From an uncultured Marvinbryantia sp. (GTDB lineage Bacteria > Bacillota > Clostridia > Lachnospirales > Lachnospiraceae), in NCBI GenBank assembly GCA_934373455.1, contig CAKRON010000063.1, positions 1 to 14,591 of the forward strand: DNA of 14,591 nucleotides, given 5' to 3'. Of this stretch, positions 1 to 7,041 are shown piece after piece; position 1 is the first letter of the stretch, and every line of letters starts with the position of its first letter. Under the pieces are notes generated by a model. That model made no database searches and was not told the DNA's origin. It was given only the letters and a program-made list of their open reading frames with translations. Both the position numbers and the translations under genes were made by a program.

Positions 1-92
1 AAGGTCAGTTCCTTGAATTAACTTTTTAGAATCTTTCAAGGTTGTTTCACTGTTCAATTATCAAGGTTCTTGCTGTTCTCTCATGAATCAGC
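1..92 (-). promoter_or_regulatory. Leader of a stable-RNA (probably rRNA) operon
   Basis: Read on the minus strand, this stretch follows promoter P2 and runs off the window without any coding frame. It contains an inverted repeat, CCTTGAA/TTCAAGG (plus-strand 11-17 and 35-41, 17-nt loop), and a repeated CCTTGA element (one copy near 61-66). Such short repeated motifs next to strong tandem promoters are typical of rRNA leaders in Firmicutes, where they serve antitermination and RNase III processing. The 16S gene itself would lie to the left, outside the window, so the identity of the transcript is an inference. A tRNA or other stable-RNA operon is the alternative. Confidence 0.6.
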
Positions 93-98
93 TTTATT

Positions 99-127
99 AT
101 TTTATCAAAGCTTTTTTCATTTGTCAA
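99..127 (-). promoter_or_regulatory. Sigma-A promoter P2 of the stable-RNA operon
   Basis: On the minus strand a perfect -35 box TTGACA (127-122) is followed by a 17-nt spacer and the -10 box TAAAAT (104-99). An A-rich tract lies directly upstream (128-165), as in UP elements of rRNA promoters. It is the downstream member of a tandem pair. Transcription would start near position 92 and run leftwards. Confidence 0.8.
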
Positions 128-217
128 GAACTTTTTTCATTTTTTTGATTTTCTTTTTCAGAACATCAAACATGATTTTGTTCTTTAGAAGTTGTTGTTC
201 TCTCGAACAGCTTGTTT

Positions 218-246
218 ATAATATCATTCTATTTTTGTTTTGTCAA
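218..246 (-). promoter_or_regulatory. Sigma-A promoter P1 of the stable-RNA operon
   Basis: On the minus strand, TTGACA (246-241), a 17-nt spacer and TATTAT (223-218) form a strong sigma-A promoter. A long A-rich tract (247-285) precedes it. The arrangement around the -35 box, including an AAAAAAATGAAAAAA stretch upstream, is shared with P2 119 bp further on, so the two promoters look like a duplicated cassette. The upstream A-tract reaches almost to the stop codon of the CvpA-family gene. Confidence 0.8.
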
Positions 247-288
247 CAGTTTTTTTCATTTTTTTATTTTTATTTTTTAACCTGTTTT

Positions 289-984
289 TTATCCTCGCAT
301 TTGTAGTATATTCAATAACACATTCCATTTATAAAGCTGATCCAATACCGCGCTTTTTTCTATCATTTTTAATAATTCTTTTCCTATTTCCGTACCACCA
401 AAAATTGTAATCACCAGAAATATAATCCAGACAATTACAAGAGCCTGTCCCGCACCCAGACCAAGTCCAAGAATCTGATTGATTCCATGTATTACCGGCA
501 GATTGGCAATCACATCCAGCGTCATAACCGCCAGCCAGATAAAACTTGCCACAATCAGCCATGTAATCACAAATGAGATAATATTCATAATCAAATTAGC
601 CATAAACTTTGGCACATAATCATTAAAACTATTTACCGCCAGTTCTTTATATGTTTTTTCCGTATTATTACTGATCAAAAGATTCTTCAGCATATCCGGA
701 ACCTGTAATTCTTCTATTGCCTGCTCCTGCGCTGTCTTTGTAACGCTTTCTTCTTTTTCTTTCGGTGACACTGTAAAAGATTTCTGGCATTTTTCCATTA
801 CGTAAGTGTACACCGGTGTCTGCTCCTGCAAAAACTGAGATACATATGGCGTTACAAAAGATACCAGTACCACAGAAGCTGCAAGAGATATCACAGATGC
901 CAGACTCTTTATCAACCCTCTGCGATAACCTCTTATCATAAATAATAAAAATATTATGATAATAATTCCTGTCAAAATATTCAT
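289..984 (-). CDS. CvpA-family membrane protein
   Basis: A 231-residue integral membrane protein of the CvpA family (PF02674), whose E. coli member is needed for colicin V production. In Firmicutes the family has no settled biochemical role. The N-terminus has two hydrophobic segments (about residues 4-16 and 27-47) separated by the basic stretch RGYRRGLIKS that is typical of the family. A polar region (about 50-125) follows, then two further hydrophobic stretches (about 128-160 and 172-196) with the glycine-rich LGLGLGAGQ turn. I chose ATG at 984 because AAAGGA lies 6 nt upstream; an in-frame TTG at 1002 has no such site. The start is 10 nt past the DUF5711 stop and its ribosome site overlaps that stop, so the two are translationally linked. 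No hairpin terminator is seen before the rRNA-type promoter. Confidence 0.8.
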   Translation of the reverse strand: MNILTGIIIIIFLLFMIRGYRRGLIKSLASVISLAASVVLVSFVTPYVSQFLQEQTPVYTYVMEKCQKSFTVSPKEKEESVTKTAQEQAIEELQVPDMLKNLLISNNTEKTYKELAVNSFNDYVPKFMANLIMNIISFVITWLIVASFIWLAVMTLDVIANLPVIHGINQILGLGLGAGQALVIVWIIFLVITIFGGTEIGKELLKMIEKSAVLDQLYKWNVLLNILQMRG

Positions 985-994
985 ATGCTGTCCT

Positions 995-2338
995 TTATCC
1001 AATCTTTATAATATCTATACTGTCCGGTGTGATGATCATGTATTTTCCAAGACCTTCTGCCGGAATTACATCTGAAATTTGTTTTTCGTAACTGGCTGAA
1101 TACTTTAATTTTCCGGTTGTAGTGTAAATAGTCAGTTCTGAACTGCTGTATAAGAAAATCTCATCCCCACACAATTTAATATCTGAATACTCCATATCAA
1201 AATATGTCTGGAAACATTTGCTGCCACTTTCACGGTACAATTCCATTTTATATTTATGCTTTCCATCTTCTTCATCGCTTTCTGTAACGATTCCAAAATA
1301 ATCACGATCATAGAAAGTACTCACAATCTCTTTTTCTGTCACAATTTCTTTCTTTTCTTCCGGTACATGTTTTCCGTAAAACACAGAAGCTCCGTCATCA
1401 CGAAAAGCTACTGCATAGTCCCCTCCGAGAAACTGCACCTGTGGCACTACTTTTCCTTCATATTCCACTTCTTTCACCAGATTATTTTCTTTATCTTTTC
1501 CGACTGATGAAAAATCGTAAAAATCAATCTCAGAATCCAGCACCTGATTCTGAATCCCAATAAAAGAAATCACCATTTTCAGTCCATCTGAAGACAAATC
1601 CATATCCAGTGGATATCCGGCTTTTCCCATTGTAGTCTTATTCTTTACAATAATATTTCCCTGTGAATCATATACATTGACCCAGGTGATATCACCATTT
1701 TCCAATACCGCAGCTACTACTCCCTGTTTCGCAACACTTATTTTCGTAAGTGTGTATTCTACTTTAAAGTTTCCCATCAGCCCCTTTTCATTAAATATAT
1801 AAACATCATTTCCGCGCTGATCTGCAACTGCTACCGTTGTACCACATACATCAATTACCGGATTTTGCATTGTAAATGTAGTATTCCACTGCACATTTCC
1901 TTTTCCATTTACACATGTTACTCCATTAGGATTACATTTTAGCGTACAACCCTTTTTCAAAAATATATATTGTGTCGCATTATCATCTGTCCGTTCTTCA
2001 CCTGAAACTATTGTATAATGCCGATATACTTTTACATTATAATAAACGCTGCACCCGACCACAGCTCCCAGCAAAACAGTCAGGATCACTGCAGTACGGA
2101 TCCTGACTTTATTCTTGTGTATGCGAAGTCTGGATGACAGATCCAGCATATCATCGCTCTGAATATTCTGTTCTGCTTTATTTTCAAAATTTTCTTTCTT
2201 ACGATCTGCTATTCCAAGCAGCGCTGATTTCATTGTGCCAGCTGCATCTTTAAAAGAAAATTTCTTCTCTTCTGTCATCGCATCCTTTTGTTCTGTTCTT
2301 TCTTCTTTTTTTAATCGAAATTTATCCTTTAAATTCAT
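995..2338 (-). CDS. DUF5711-family membrane-anchored protein
   Basis: A 447-residue protein that I assign to DUF5711, a family common in Lachnospiraceae and without known function. Residues 1-80 are charged and Lys/Glu-rich and probably cytoplasmic. One transmembrane helix follows (about 82-101), and the remaining 340 residues should lie outside the cell. That outer part consists of repeated short beta-strand units, for example VNGKGNVQWNTTF, VAVADQRGNDVYIFNEKG and LTIYTTTGKLKYSAS, which read like blades of a beta-propeller (PQQ/WD-like); the fold is my inference. ATG at 2338 is preceded by GGGGA at 7 nt spacing. It lies 54 bp after the LysM gene and 10 bp before the CvpA gene, all in one direction, so the three probably form one operon acting at the membrane. 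Confidence 0.7.
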   Translation of the reverse strand: MNLKDKFRLKKEERTEQKDAMTEEKKFSFKDAAGTMKSALLGIADRKKENFENKAEQNIQSDDMLDLSSRLRIHKNKVRIRTAVILTVLLGAVVGCSVYYNVKVYRHYTIVSGEERTDDNATQYIFLKKGCTLKCNPNGVTCVNGKGNVQWNTTFTMQNPVIDVCGTTVAVADQRGNDVYIFNEKGLMGNFKVEYTLTKISVAKQGVVAAVLENGDITWVNVYDSQGNIIVKNKTTMGKAGYPLDMDLSSDGLKMVISFIGIQNQVLDSEIDFYDFSSVGKDKENNLVKEVEYEGKVVPQVQFLGGDYAVAFRDDGASVFYGKHVPEEKKEIVTEKEIVSTFYDRDYFGIVTESDEEDGKHKYKMELYRESGSKCFQTYFDMEYSDIKLCGDEIFLYSSSELTIYTTTGKLKYSASYEKQISDVIPAEGLGKYMIITPDSIDIIKIG

Positions 2339-2392
2339 CCTGTGTTCCCCATTCAGACATCATTATTTTACATCATAACATGCTCTAAAATA

Positions 2393-3478
2393 TTATGGAA
2401 GAAGAATTTTCTGACCAGGCAGAATGGTATCCTCATCTGATATACCATTCAGATCGCAGATATCCTGTACTCGTTCCGAATTTCCATAATACCTTTCGCT
2501 GATTCCCGCCAGCGTATCCCCCACTTTCACTGTATACGATGCCCTTGCCTTCGTATTGTTCATTGTTCTGACTGCATCTTCCGGTTCTGTTCTGCTTTCA
2601 CTTTCACTTTCTGTATTTTTCTCCGAAAATATTTCGCTTTCTGTTTCAACGGTATCAATTATAGCTGTTTCCGACGTTTCTGGCTGATCTGTCACATATT
2701 CTATCTGGCTGTCAACATGACTGGTCAGCGTTGCCAGGCTTTTTTCCACTTGCTTCATTCTGTCATAATTATAAATAATTGTCACTCCCAATGCCAATAT
2801 TGTCATTGTCAAAAATCCACTGGCTATGTAAGTCAGCCATCCATTTTTCTTTTCTGTTTCCTGTTCTTTTTCTTTCTTTTTTATCCTTACTATTTCACGA
2901 AATTTGTGGATTGCACCATCCTCTACTTTTTCCTCATCCTCCGATGATACCTCGTTTTTCTTCTCAATCAACATGTTTTGCATCGGAATATTTTTTTCAT
3001 AATAAATCATATATCCGGACTGTTCTGCAAGCACTTCATCTTCCATAAAAAAAGCTGTCAGCTCATCTTCCATTGGATCCGCTGTCAGCAAAACCTGATT
3101 TTCTCCTGTGAATACCTGTTTATAAATATCCAGTATATCTTGATTGTACTGGATCGGTGCTTCTTTGGATGACACAAACCATCCAACAATCTCTTTTATT
3201 CCAAATTTTGTCTCTATCTCTTTTCGAATCTTTTCTTTTTGTGTATCCTCCATCCGAAACTCTTCTATCTCAATCGCTGCATCTATTATGATATATGGAT
3301 ACAGATTCTCTTCCCTGACCACTCCCAGTAAAAGTGCCCTGGCACATTCTTTCTGACTGGACAGCCGGTTTAAATATGTCACAACGTAATCTTCTATATA
3401 TAATTTCTTTTCTCCACAGCCCTCTCCCACTTGTCTCGTATTCTTCGGCAGTCTCCATTCTTTCTTTGCTTCTGACAT
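2393..3478 (-). CDS. Membrane protein with degenerate JAB/MPN domain and C-terminal LysM
   Basis: About 361 residues with three parts (residues numbered from this ATG). Residues about 23-161 resemble a JAB/MPN (JAMM) fold: ALLLGVVREEN and PYIIIDAA strands, then IVGWFVSS, QD and ADP, which align with the family's GWYHSHP, SxxD and DP motifs. The two metal-binding histidines are Val and Ser here, so the domain should not be a peptidase. A basic stretch (RIKKKEKEQ) precedes one transmembrane helix (about 214-236), which places the N-terminus inside. A Ser/Glu/Thr-rich linker (about 264-304) then leads to a LysM domain (about 314-360, YTVKVGDTLAGISERYYGN) that should bind peptidoglycan outside. 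An in-frame GTG at 3490 overlaps the AAGGAG ribosome site, so I prefer ATG at 3478 (11-nt spacing). It is the first gene of the LysM-DUF5711-CvpA operon. The LysM call is firm and the MPN call is inference. Confidence 0.75.
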   Translation of the reverse strand: MSEAKKEWRLPKNTRQVGEGCGEKKLYIEDYVVTYLNRLSSQKECARALLLGVVREENLYPYIIIDAAIEIEEFRMEDTQKEKIRKEIETKFGIKEIVGWFVSSKEAPIQYNQDILDIYKQVFTGENQVLLTADPMEDELTAFFMEDEVLAEQSGYMIYYEKNIPMQNMLIEKKNEVSSEDEEKVEDGAIHKFREIVRIKKKEKEQETEKKNGWLTYIASGFLTMTILALGVTIIYNYDRMKQVEKSLATLTSHVDSQIEYVTDQPETSETAIIDTVETESEIFSEKNTESESESRTEPEDAVRTMNNTKARASYTVKVGDTLAGISERYYGNSERVQDICDLNGISDEDTILPGQKILLP

Positions 3479-3588
3479 ATCTGTACTCACTCCTTTTTGG
3501 ATTCAGAGTAACATTTCTTTTCTGCAAATTTTATCAAAACACTTTCCCAAATCACCTGTTTCCGTCGACAAAATATTTTCAGATATCA

Positions 3589-3601
3589 ACGCTGTCAGCG
3601 T
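3589..3601. repeat. 13-bp palindrome between divergent genes
   Basis: ACGCTG-T-CAGCGT is a perfect inverted repeat with a single central base. It lies in the 190-bp gap between the divergent LysM gene and yyaC. It directly abuts TATATT (3601-3606) on the plus strand, which with TTTCAG 18 nt upstream could be a weak promoter. It could be a protein-binding site or chance. Apart from this palindrome and the yyaC ribosome site (AAAGGA, 3657-3662) I see nothing definite in the gap. Confidence 0.35.
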
Positions 3602-3669
3602 ATATTTTACTGTTTTTAGGATAAACTGTAACAAAACAGAACCATATATTTTCAGGAAAGGATTTTATT

Positions 3670-4248
3670 ATGAATTTATCCCGCTCTTCCAGGATTCAAT
3701 ATATCAATGGTCATTCTGATTCTGCGCCCTTTCTCCTGGCCGGTCATCTGGACTTACTGCTGCAAAATTATGTAACGTCATCAGTTTCCCCGGTCTTTGT
3801 ATGCATTGGAACAGATCTGGTCACTGGAGACAGTCTCGGACCGCTGGTAGGCACCGTCCTGCAAAACTGTCCGTCTTTTCCATATTCCGTCTATGGAACA
3901 CTTTCCCATCCCGTTCATGCTTTAAATCTCCGGGATACTATGGAAGAAATTTCTACTCGACATCCTAAAAGCCCTGTCATAGCAATTGATGCTTCTTTGG
4001 GCACAAAAAAGCATCTTCATTATATAACAATAGCCCCGGGAGCATTATCTCCCGGGGCCGGTGTAAACAAAGTTCTTGAACGGGTTGGTGATATCTCCAT
4101 TACAGGAATTATTAATCTCTCCGGAGAATATGCGCACATGCTTCTCCAGTCCACCCATCCCTCTACTGTTACGTTCATGGCAGAATGCATCGCAAGAGGC
4201 ATTCTGCTTGCATTTAACAATTCAAAAATGCCTATGCAAATTCTTTGA
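3670..4248 (+). CDS. Spore protease-like protein YyaC (DUF1256)
   Basis: A 192-residue member of the YyaC/DUF1256 family (PF06866), found in endospore formers and usually made in the developing spore. Its exact substrate is not established. The fold is related to hydrogenase-maturation and germination proteases. Family motifs visible here are CIGTDLVTGDSLGPLVG (45-61), AIDASLG (105-111), GALSPGAGVNK (124-134) and DISITGIINLSG (141-152). Length matches the B. subtilis homologue (about 200). ATG at 3670 has AAAGGA 7 nt upstream. It is the only plus-strand gene in the left half, divergent from the LysM operon and convergent with the transketolase genes, whose last 17 nt it overlaps. A perfect 10-bp hairpin lies inside the gene. 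Its presence implies a sporulating host or ancestry. Confidence 0.88.
   Translation: MNLSRSSRIQYINGHSDSAPFLLAGHLDLLLQNYVTSSVSPVFVCIGTDLVTGDSLGPLVGTVLQNCPSFPYSVYGTLSHPVHALNLRDTMEEISTRHPKSPVIAIDASLGTKKHLHYITIAPGALSPGAGVNKVLERVGDISITGIINLSGEYAHMLLQSTHPSTVTFMAECIARGILLAFNNSKMPMQIL
4033..4058. repeat. Strong GC-rich hairpin inside yyaC
   Basis: GCCCCGGGAG and CTCCCGGGGC are perfect 10-bp inverted arms around a 6-nt loop (CATTAT). The sequence encodes the near-symmetric peptide APGALSPGA, part of the family motif GALSPGAGVNK, so protein conservation may be its cause. It is nevertheless by far the most GC-rich stem in an AT-rich region. On the minus strand it lies about 175 nt past the transketolase stop and is followed by a weak T-rich run, so it might help end that transcript. 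Confidence 0.6.
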
Positions 4249-5170
4249 TTTTGTTGTAGATACCTTCTGCATCTAAACCATACTTATGAAGAAGTGCAAC
4301 TGCTGTTCCTGATTCACCAAACACATCATTGATACCGATTCTGAGCATCTTTGTCGGTGCTTTTTCAGACAGACATTCTGCTACTGCTCCGCCAAGTCCA
4401 CCAATTACAGAATGTTCTTCTACTGTTACAACCTTACCTGTCTTCTTAGCAGAAGCTATAATCAGTTCTTCATCCAGTGGCTTGATGGTATGGATGTTGA
4501 TAACTTCAGCGTCAATACCATCTTTTGCCAGCATCTCTGCTGCTGCCAGACATTCTGCTACCGGAAGACCTGTTGCCACAATGGTAAGATCTTTACCTTC
4601 TTTTAAGGTAACACCTTTTCCAATCTCAAACTTATAATCTGGTTTATCATTAATTACAGGCACTGCCAGACGTCCAAAACGAAGGTAAACCGGTCCTTCA
4701 TATTCAACTGCTGCTTTTACTGCTGCTTTTGCTTCTACATCATCTGCAGGGCAAATTACTACCATACCCGGGATTGTTCTCATAAGTGCGATATCTTCGT
4801 TGCACTGATGAGTTGCTCCGTCTTCTCCAACAGAGATACCAGCATGTGTCGCACCAATTTTTACATTCAGATGTGGATATCCGATAGAATTACGAACCTG
4901 TTCAAAGTTACGTCCTGCTGCGAACATTGCAAAGGAACTGATAAACGGAATCTTTCCAGTCGTAGCCATACCTGCTGCGATTCCTGTCATATTACATTCT
5001 GCGATACCACAGTCGATATGACGTTCCGGAAATGCTTTTTTGAATACACCTGTCTTAGTAGCTGCTGCAAGGTCTGCATCCAGTACTACTACATTTGGGT
5101 TCTCTTTTCCAACTTCTACGAGAGCATTACCGTAGCTGTCTCTGGTTGCGATCTTCTTTACTTCTGACAT
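4232..5170 (-). CDS. Transketolase, C-terminal subunit
   Basis: 312 residues covering the pyrimidine-binding and C-terminal domains of transketolase, the thiamine-diphosphate enzyme that moves two-carbon units between sugar phosphates in the pentose phosphate pathway. The catalytic glutamate that activates the cofactor lies in CGIAECNMTGIAAG (E58). The THAGISVGEDGATHQ loop (108-122) and the C-terminal domain with TVEEHSVIGGLGGAVAE are clear. It lacks the N-terminal half of the usual enzyme of about 660 residues, which is supplied by the preceding gene. ATG at 5170 overlaps the end of that gene by 13 nt, with AGGTGA about 7 nt upstream, so the two subunits are translationally coupled and should be made in equal amounts. 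The 3' end overlaps yyaC by 17 nt tail-to-tail. A DXPS-like or unknown transketolase-family role is less likely. Confidence 0.92.
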   Translation of the reverse strand: MSEVKKIATRDSYGNALVEVGKENPNVVVLDADLAAATKTGVFKKAFPERHIDCGIAECNMTGIAAGMATTGKIPFISSFAMFAAGRNFEQVRNSIGYPHLNVKIGATHAGISVGEDGATHQCNEDIALMRTIPGMVVICPADDVEAKAAVKAAVEYEGPVYLRFGRLAVPVINDKPDYKFEIGKGVTLKEGKDLTIVATGLPVAECLAAAEMLAKDGIDAEVINIHTIKPLDEELIIASAKKTGKVVTVEEHSVIGGLGGAVAECLSEKAPTKMLRIGINDVFGESGTAVALLHKYGLDAEGIYNKIKEFA

Positions 5171-5997
5171 AATGCTTCACCTGCTTTCTCTAAATCTGCC
5201 ATAGCGATTGCGTATTCTTCATCGTTTGGAGCCTTTCCATGCCATCCTACCTGACCTTCCATAAAGGAAACTCCTTTTCCTTTCAGTGTCTTGGCAATAA
5301 TAGCTGTCGGCATTCCTTTTGTAGCCTTAGCTTCATCAAATGCTGCTTTCAGCTGATCAAAATCATTACCGTCTGCCACATTAATTACGTGGAAATTGAA
5401 TGCTTCAAACTTTTTATCAATTGGATACGGGCTATTTACTTCATCAATCGGTCCGTCAATCTGTAAACCATTATTATCAACAATGACAACCAGATTATCC
5501 AGCTTTCTTGCTCCTGCAAACATAGCAGCTTCCCAAACCTGTCCTTCCTGGATTTCACCATCTCCAAGAAGAGTATAAGTTCTGTAACTGTCCCCACTCA
5601 TCTTTGCAGATAAAGCCATACCTACCGCTGCAGAAATACCCTGTCCGAGAGATCCGCTGGACATATCAATACCAGGAGTATGCTGCATACAAGGATGACC
5701 CTGAAGATAGGAACCTAATTTACGCAGAGTCTTCAGATCTTCTACCGGGAAAAATCCTCTCTGTGCCAGAGTAGAATAAAGTCCTGGTGCAGTGTGTCCC
5801 TTGGATAATACAAATCTGTCTCTGTCTGCCTTCTTTGGATCTTTTGGATCGATATTCATTTCTTCAAAATATAAGTATGTAAATATCTCTGTTGCAGACA
5901 GTGATCCACCTGGATGACCTGCTTTTGCACTGTGAACTGCTGTGACAATACCCTTGCGGATTTCATTAGCAGTTTTTTGTAACTCTAACTTTTTCAT
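5158..5997 (-). CDS. Transketolase, N-terminal subunit
   Basis: 279 residues forming the PP-binding domain of a split transketolase. AKAGHPGGSLS (about 25-35) and LSKGHTAPGLY (about 64-74) carry histidines typical of the active site. GDGEIQEGQ (about 145-153) through VDNN (about 173-176) is the thiamine-diphosphate/metal motif (GDG to NN). GVSFMEGQVGWHGKAPNDEE near the end matches the family's terminal substrate-site region. The start is ATG at 5997, preceded by GGAGGG 4 nt away; an in-frame ATG at 6009 would place that site inside the gene. A promoter is visible at 6059-6030. The gene runs straight into its partner with a 13-nt overlap. Split transketolases of this kind are common in Clostridia and archaea, so the split is normal and not a frameshift. 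Confidence 0.92.
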   Translation of the reverse strand: MKKLELQKTANEIRKGIVTAVHSAKAGHPGGSLSATEIFTYLYFEEMNIDPKDPKKADRDRFVLSKGHTAPGLYSTLAQRGFFPVEDLKTLRKLGSYLQGHPCMQHTPGIDMSSGSLGQGISAAVGMALSAKMSGDSYRTYTLLGDGEIQEGQVWEAAMFAGARKLDNLVVIVDNNGLQIDGPIDEVNSPYPIDKKFEAFNFHVINVADGNDFDQLKAAFDEAKATKGMPTAIIAKTLKGKGVSFMEGQVGWHGKAPNDEEYAIAMADLEKAGEALCQK

Positions 5998-6029
5998 AAT
6001 GCCCTCCATAGTTCTTTATTTTGCTATTA

Positions 6030-6059
6030 AGTATACCACACTTTATAACAATTTCTCAA
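6030..6059 (-). promoter_or_regulatory. Promoter of the transketolase operon
   Basis: On the minus strand TTGAGA (6059-6054), an 18-nt spacer and TATACT (6035-6030) with an upstream TGG (extended -10) form a good sigma-A promoter. The start point would be near 6023, giving a leader of about 25 nt to the ATG at 5997. No hairpin terminator is visible between the recR stop and this promoter, so some read-through from recR is possible. Confidence 0.7.
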
Positions 6060-6086
6060 TACAGGATTCATTTTCATGTATATTTT

Positions 6087-6683
6087 TTACAATTCTACCC
6101 TTCCCTCCAGGGCACGCAATAGTGTAACCTGATCGATGTACTCCAAATCGCCTCCCACCGGTACTCCACTGGCTATCCTGCTTACTTTGATACCGGTAGG
6201 CTTGATCAGCTTACTGATATACATGGCCGTCGTTTCTCCTTCAAGGCTGGAATTCGTAGCAATGATCACCTCTTTTACATCACCCTGAAGACGCTGTATC
6301 AGTTCTTTCAGTTTAATGTCATTTGGTCCTATTCCGAGCATTGGTGAGATTGCACCGTGAAGCACATGATATACTCCTTCATATTTTCCGGTTTTCTCAT
6401 ATGCTGCCAGATCTCTGGTATTTTCCACAACCATGATAGTGGACGCATCTCTCTGGGGATTACTGCAAATAGGACATAGTTCACTGTCTGTCAGTGTATA
6501 ACACTGCTTACAGTATCTCACATGTTCCTTCGCCTCTATGATGGCGTCCGACAAACTTTTTACTTCTTCAATCGGACGGTTAATAATGTGAAATGCCAGC
6601 CTCTGAGCTGATTTTGGTCCAATTCCGGGAAGCTTTGAAAATTCTTCAATCAATCTGCTGATTTGACTGCTATAGTAATCCAT
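6087..6683 (-). CDS. Recombination mediator RecR
   Basis: 198 residues, the standard RecR length. RecR works with RecO to load RecA at single-stranded gaps in recombinational repair. The N-terminal helix-hairpin-helix [15 protein letters not shown] (18-32) is followed by a four-cysteine zinc finger (C58, C61, C70, C73) and a Toprim domain beginning IMVVEN (83-88). [12 protein letters not shown] (109-120) and the C-terminal [22 protein letters not shown] are family signatures. The ATG shares one base with the ybaB stop (TAATG). The dnaX-ybaB-recR order is conserved across many bacteria, which supports all three calls. Confidence 0.96.
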   Translation of the reverse strand: MDYYSSQISRLIEEFSKLPGIGPKSAQRLAFHIINRPIEEVKSLSDAIIEAKEHVRYCKQCYTLTDSELCPICSNPQRDASTIMVVENTRDLAAYEKTGKYEGVYHVLHGAISPMLGIGPNDIKLKELIQRLQGDVKEVIIATNSSLEGETTAMYISKLIKPTGIKVSRIASGVPVGGDLEYIDQVTLLRALEGRVEL

Positions 6684-7027
6684 TAGAACGGAAATCCTCC
6701 GCCAAGTCCGCCTGTCAGTTTAGACATAACTGCACTGGACTCTTCTTCCACTTTACGAAGTGCTTCATTGGTAGCTGCTACAATCAGGTCTTCCAGCATT
6801 TCGATATCATCCGGATCTACTACTTCTTCTTTCAGTGTTACCTTTGTCACTTCTCTTTTTCCGCTGACCGTTACCTCAACAGCTCCGCCTCCGGCTGCTG
6901 CTGTAAATTCCTTCTCTTCCAGCTGTTTCTGATTCTCTTCCATCTGTTTCTGCATTCTCTGAGCCTGCTTCATCAGATTATTCATGTTGCCTGGCATTCC
7001 CCCAGGAAATCCACCTCTTTTTGCCAT
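6683..7027 (-). CDS. YbaB/EbfC-family nucleoid-associated protein
   Basis: 114 residues of the YbaB/EbfC family (PF02575), small dimeric DNA-binding proteins. The N-terminus is Gly/Met-rich, then comes the helical [20 protein letters not shown] segment (about 17-36). The strand region [17 protein letters not shown] follows, and the C-terminus is flexible and glycine-rich. Its ATG has a strong AGAGGAGG site and follows the dnaX stop by 14 nt. It overlaps recR by one nucleotide, so it sits in the middle of the dnaX-ybaB-recR operon. Its precise physiological role is not known in Firmicutes, and nothing in the sequence narrows it. Confidence 0.93.
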   Translation of the reverse strand: MAKRGGFPGGMPGNMNNLMKQAQRMQKQMEENQKQLEEKEFTAAAGGGAVEVTVSGKREVTKVTLKEEVVDPDDIEMLEDLIVAATNEALRKVEEESSAVMSKLTGGLGGGFPF

Positions 7028-7041
7028 ACTTTTATCCTCCT

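Noticed and set aside
70..306. Plus-strand open frame of about 78 codons rich in Phe, Leu and Ser
   Set aside because: It runs across the two minus-strand promoters and their A/T tracts; its composition comes from T-runs and it has no ribosome site or family resemblance.
3479..3540. Promoter for the LysM operon
   Set aside because: TAAAAT occurs on the minus strand near 3527-3532, but no acceptable -35 box lies 16-18 nt upstream.
3598..3627. Possible forespore sigma-F promoter for yyaC (GTATA near 3600 and GGATAAACT near 3619)
   Set aside because: The spacer is only 14 nt and one -10 position mismatches the consensus; I could not distinguish it from chance in AT-rich DNA.
4232..5997. Frameshifted or broken transketolase
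   Set aside because: Both halves are complete, have their own ribosome sites and match the known two-subunit form.
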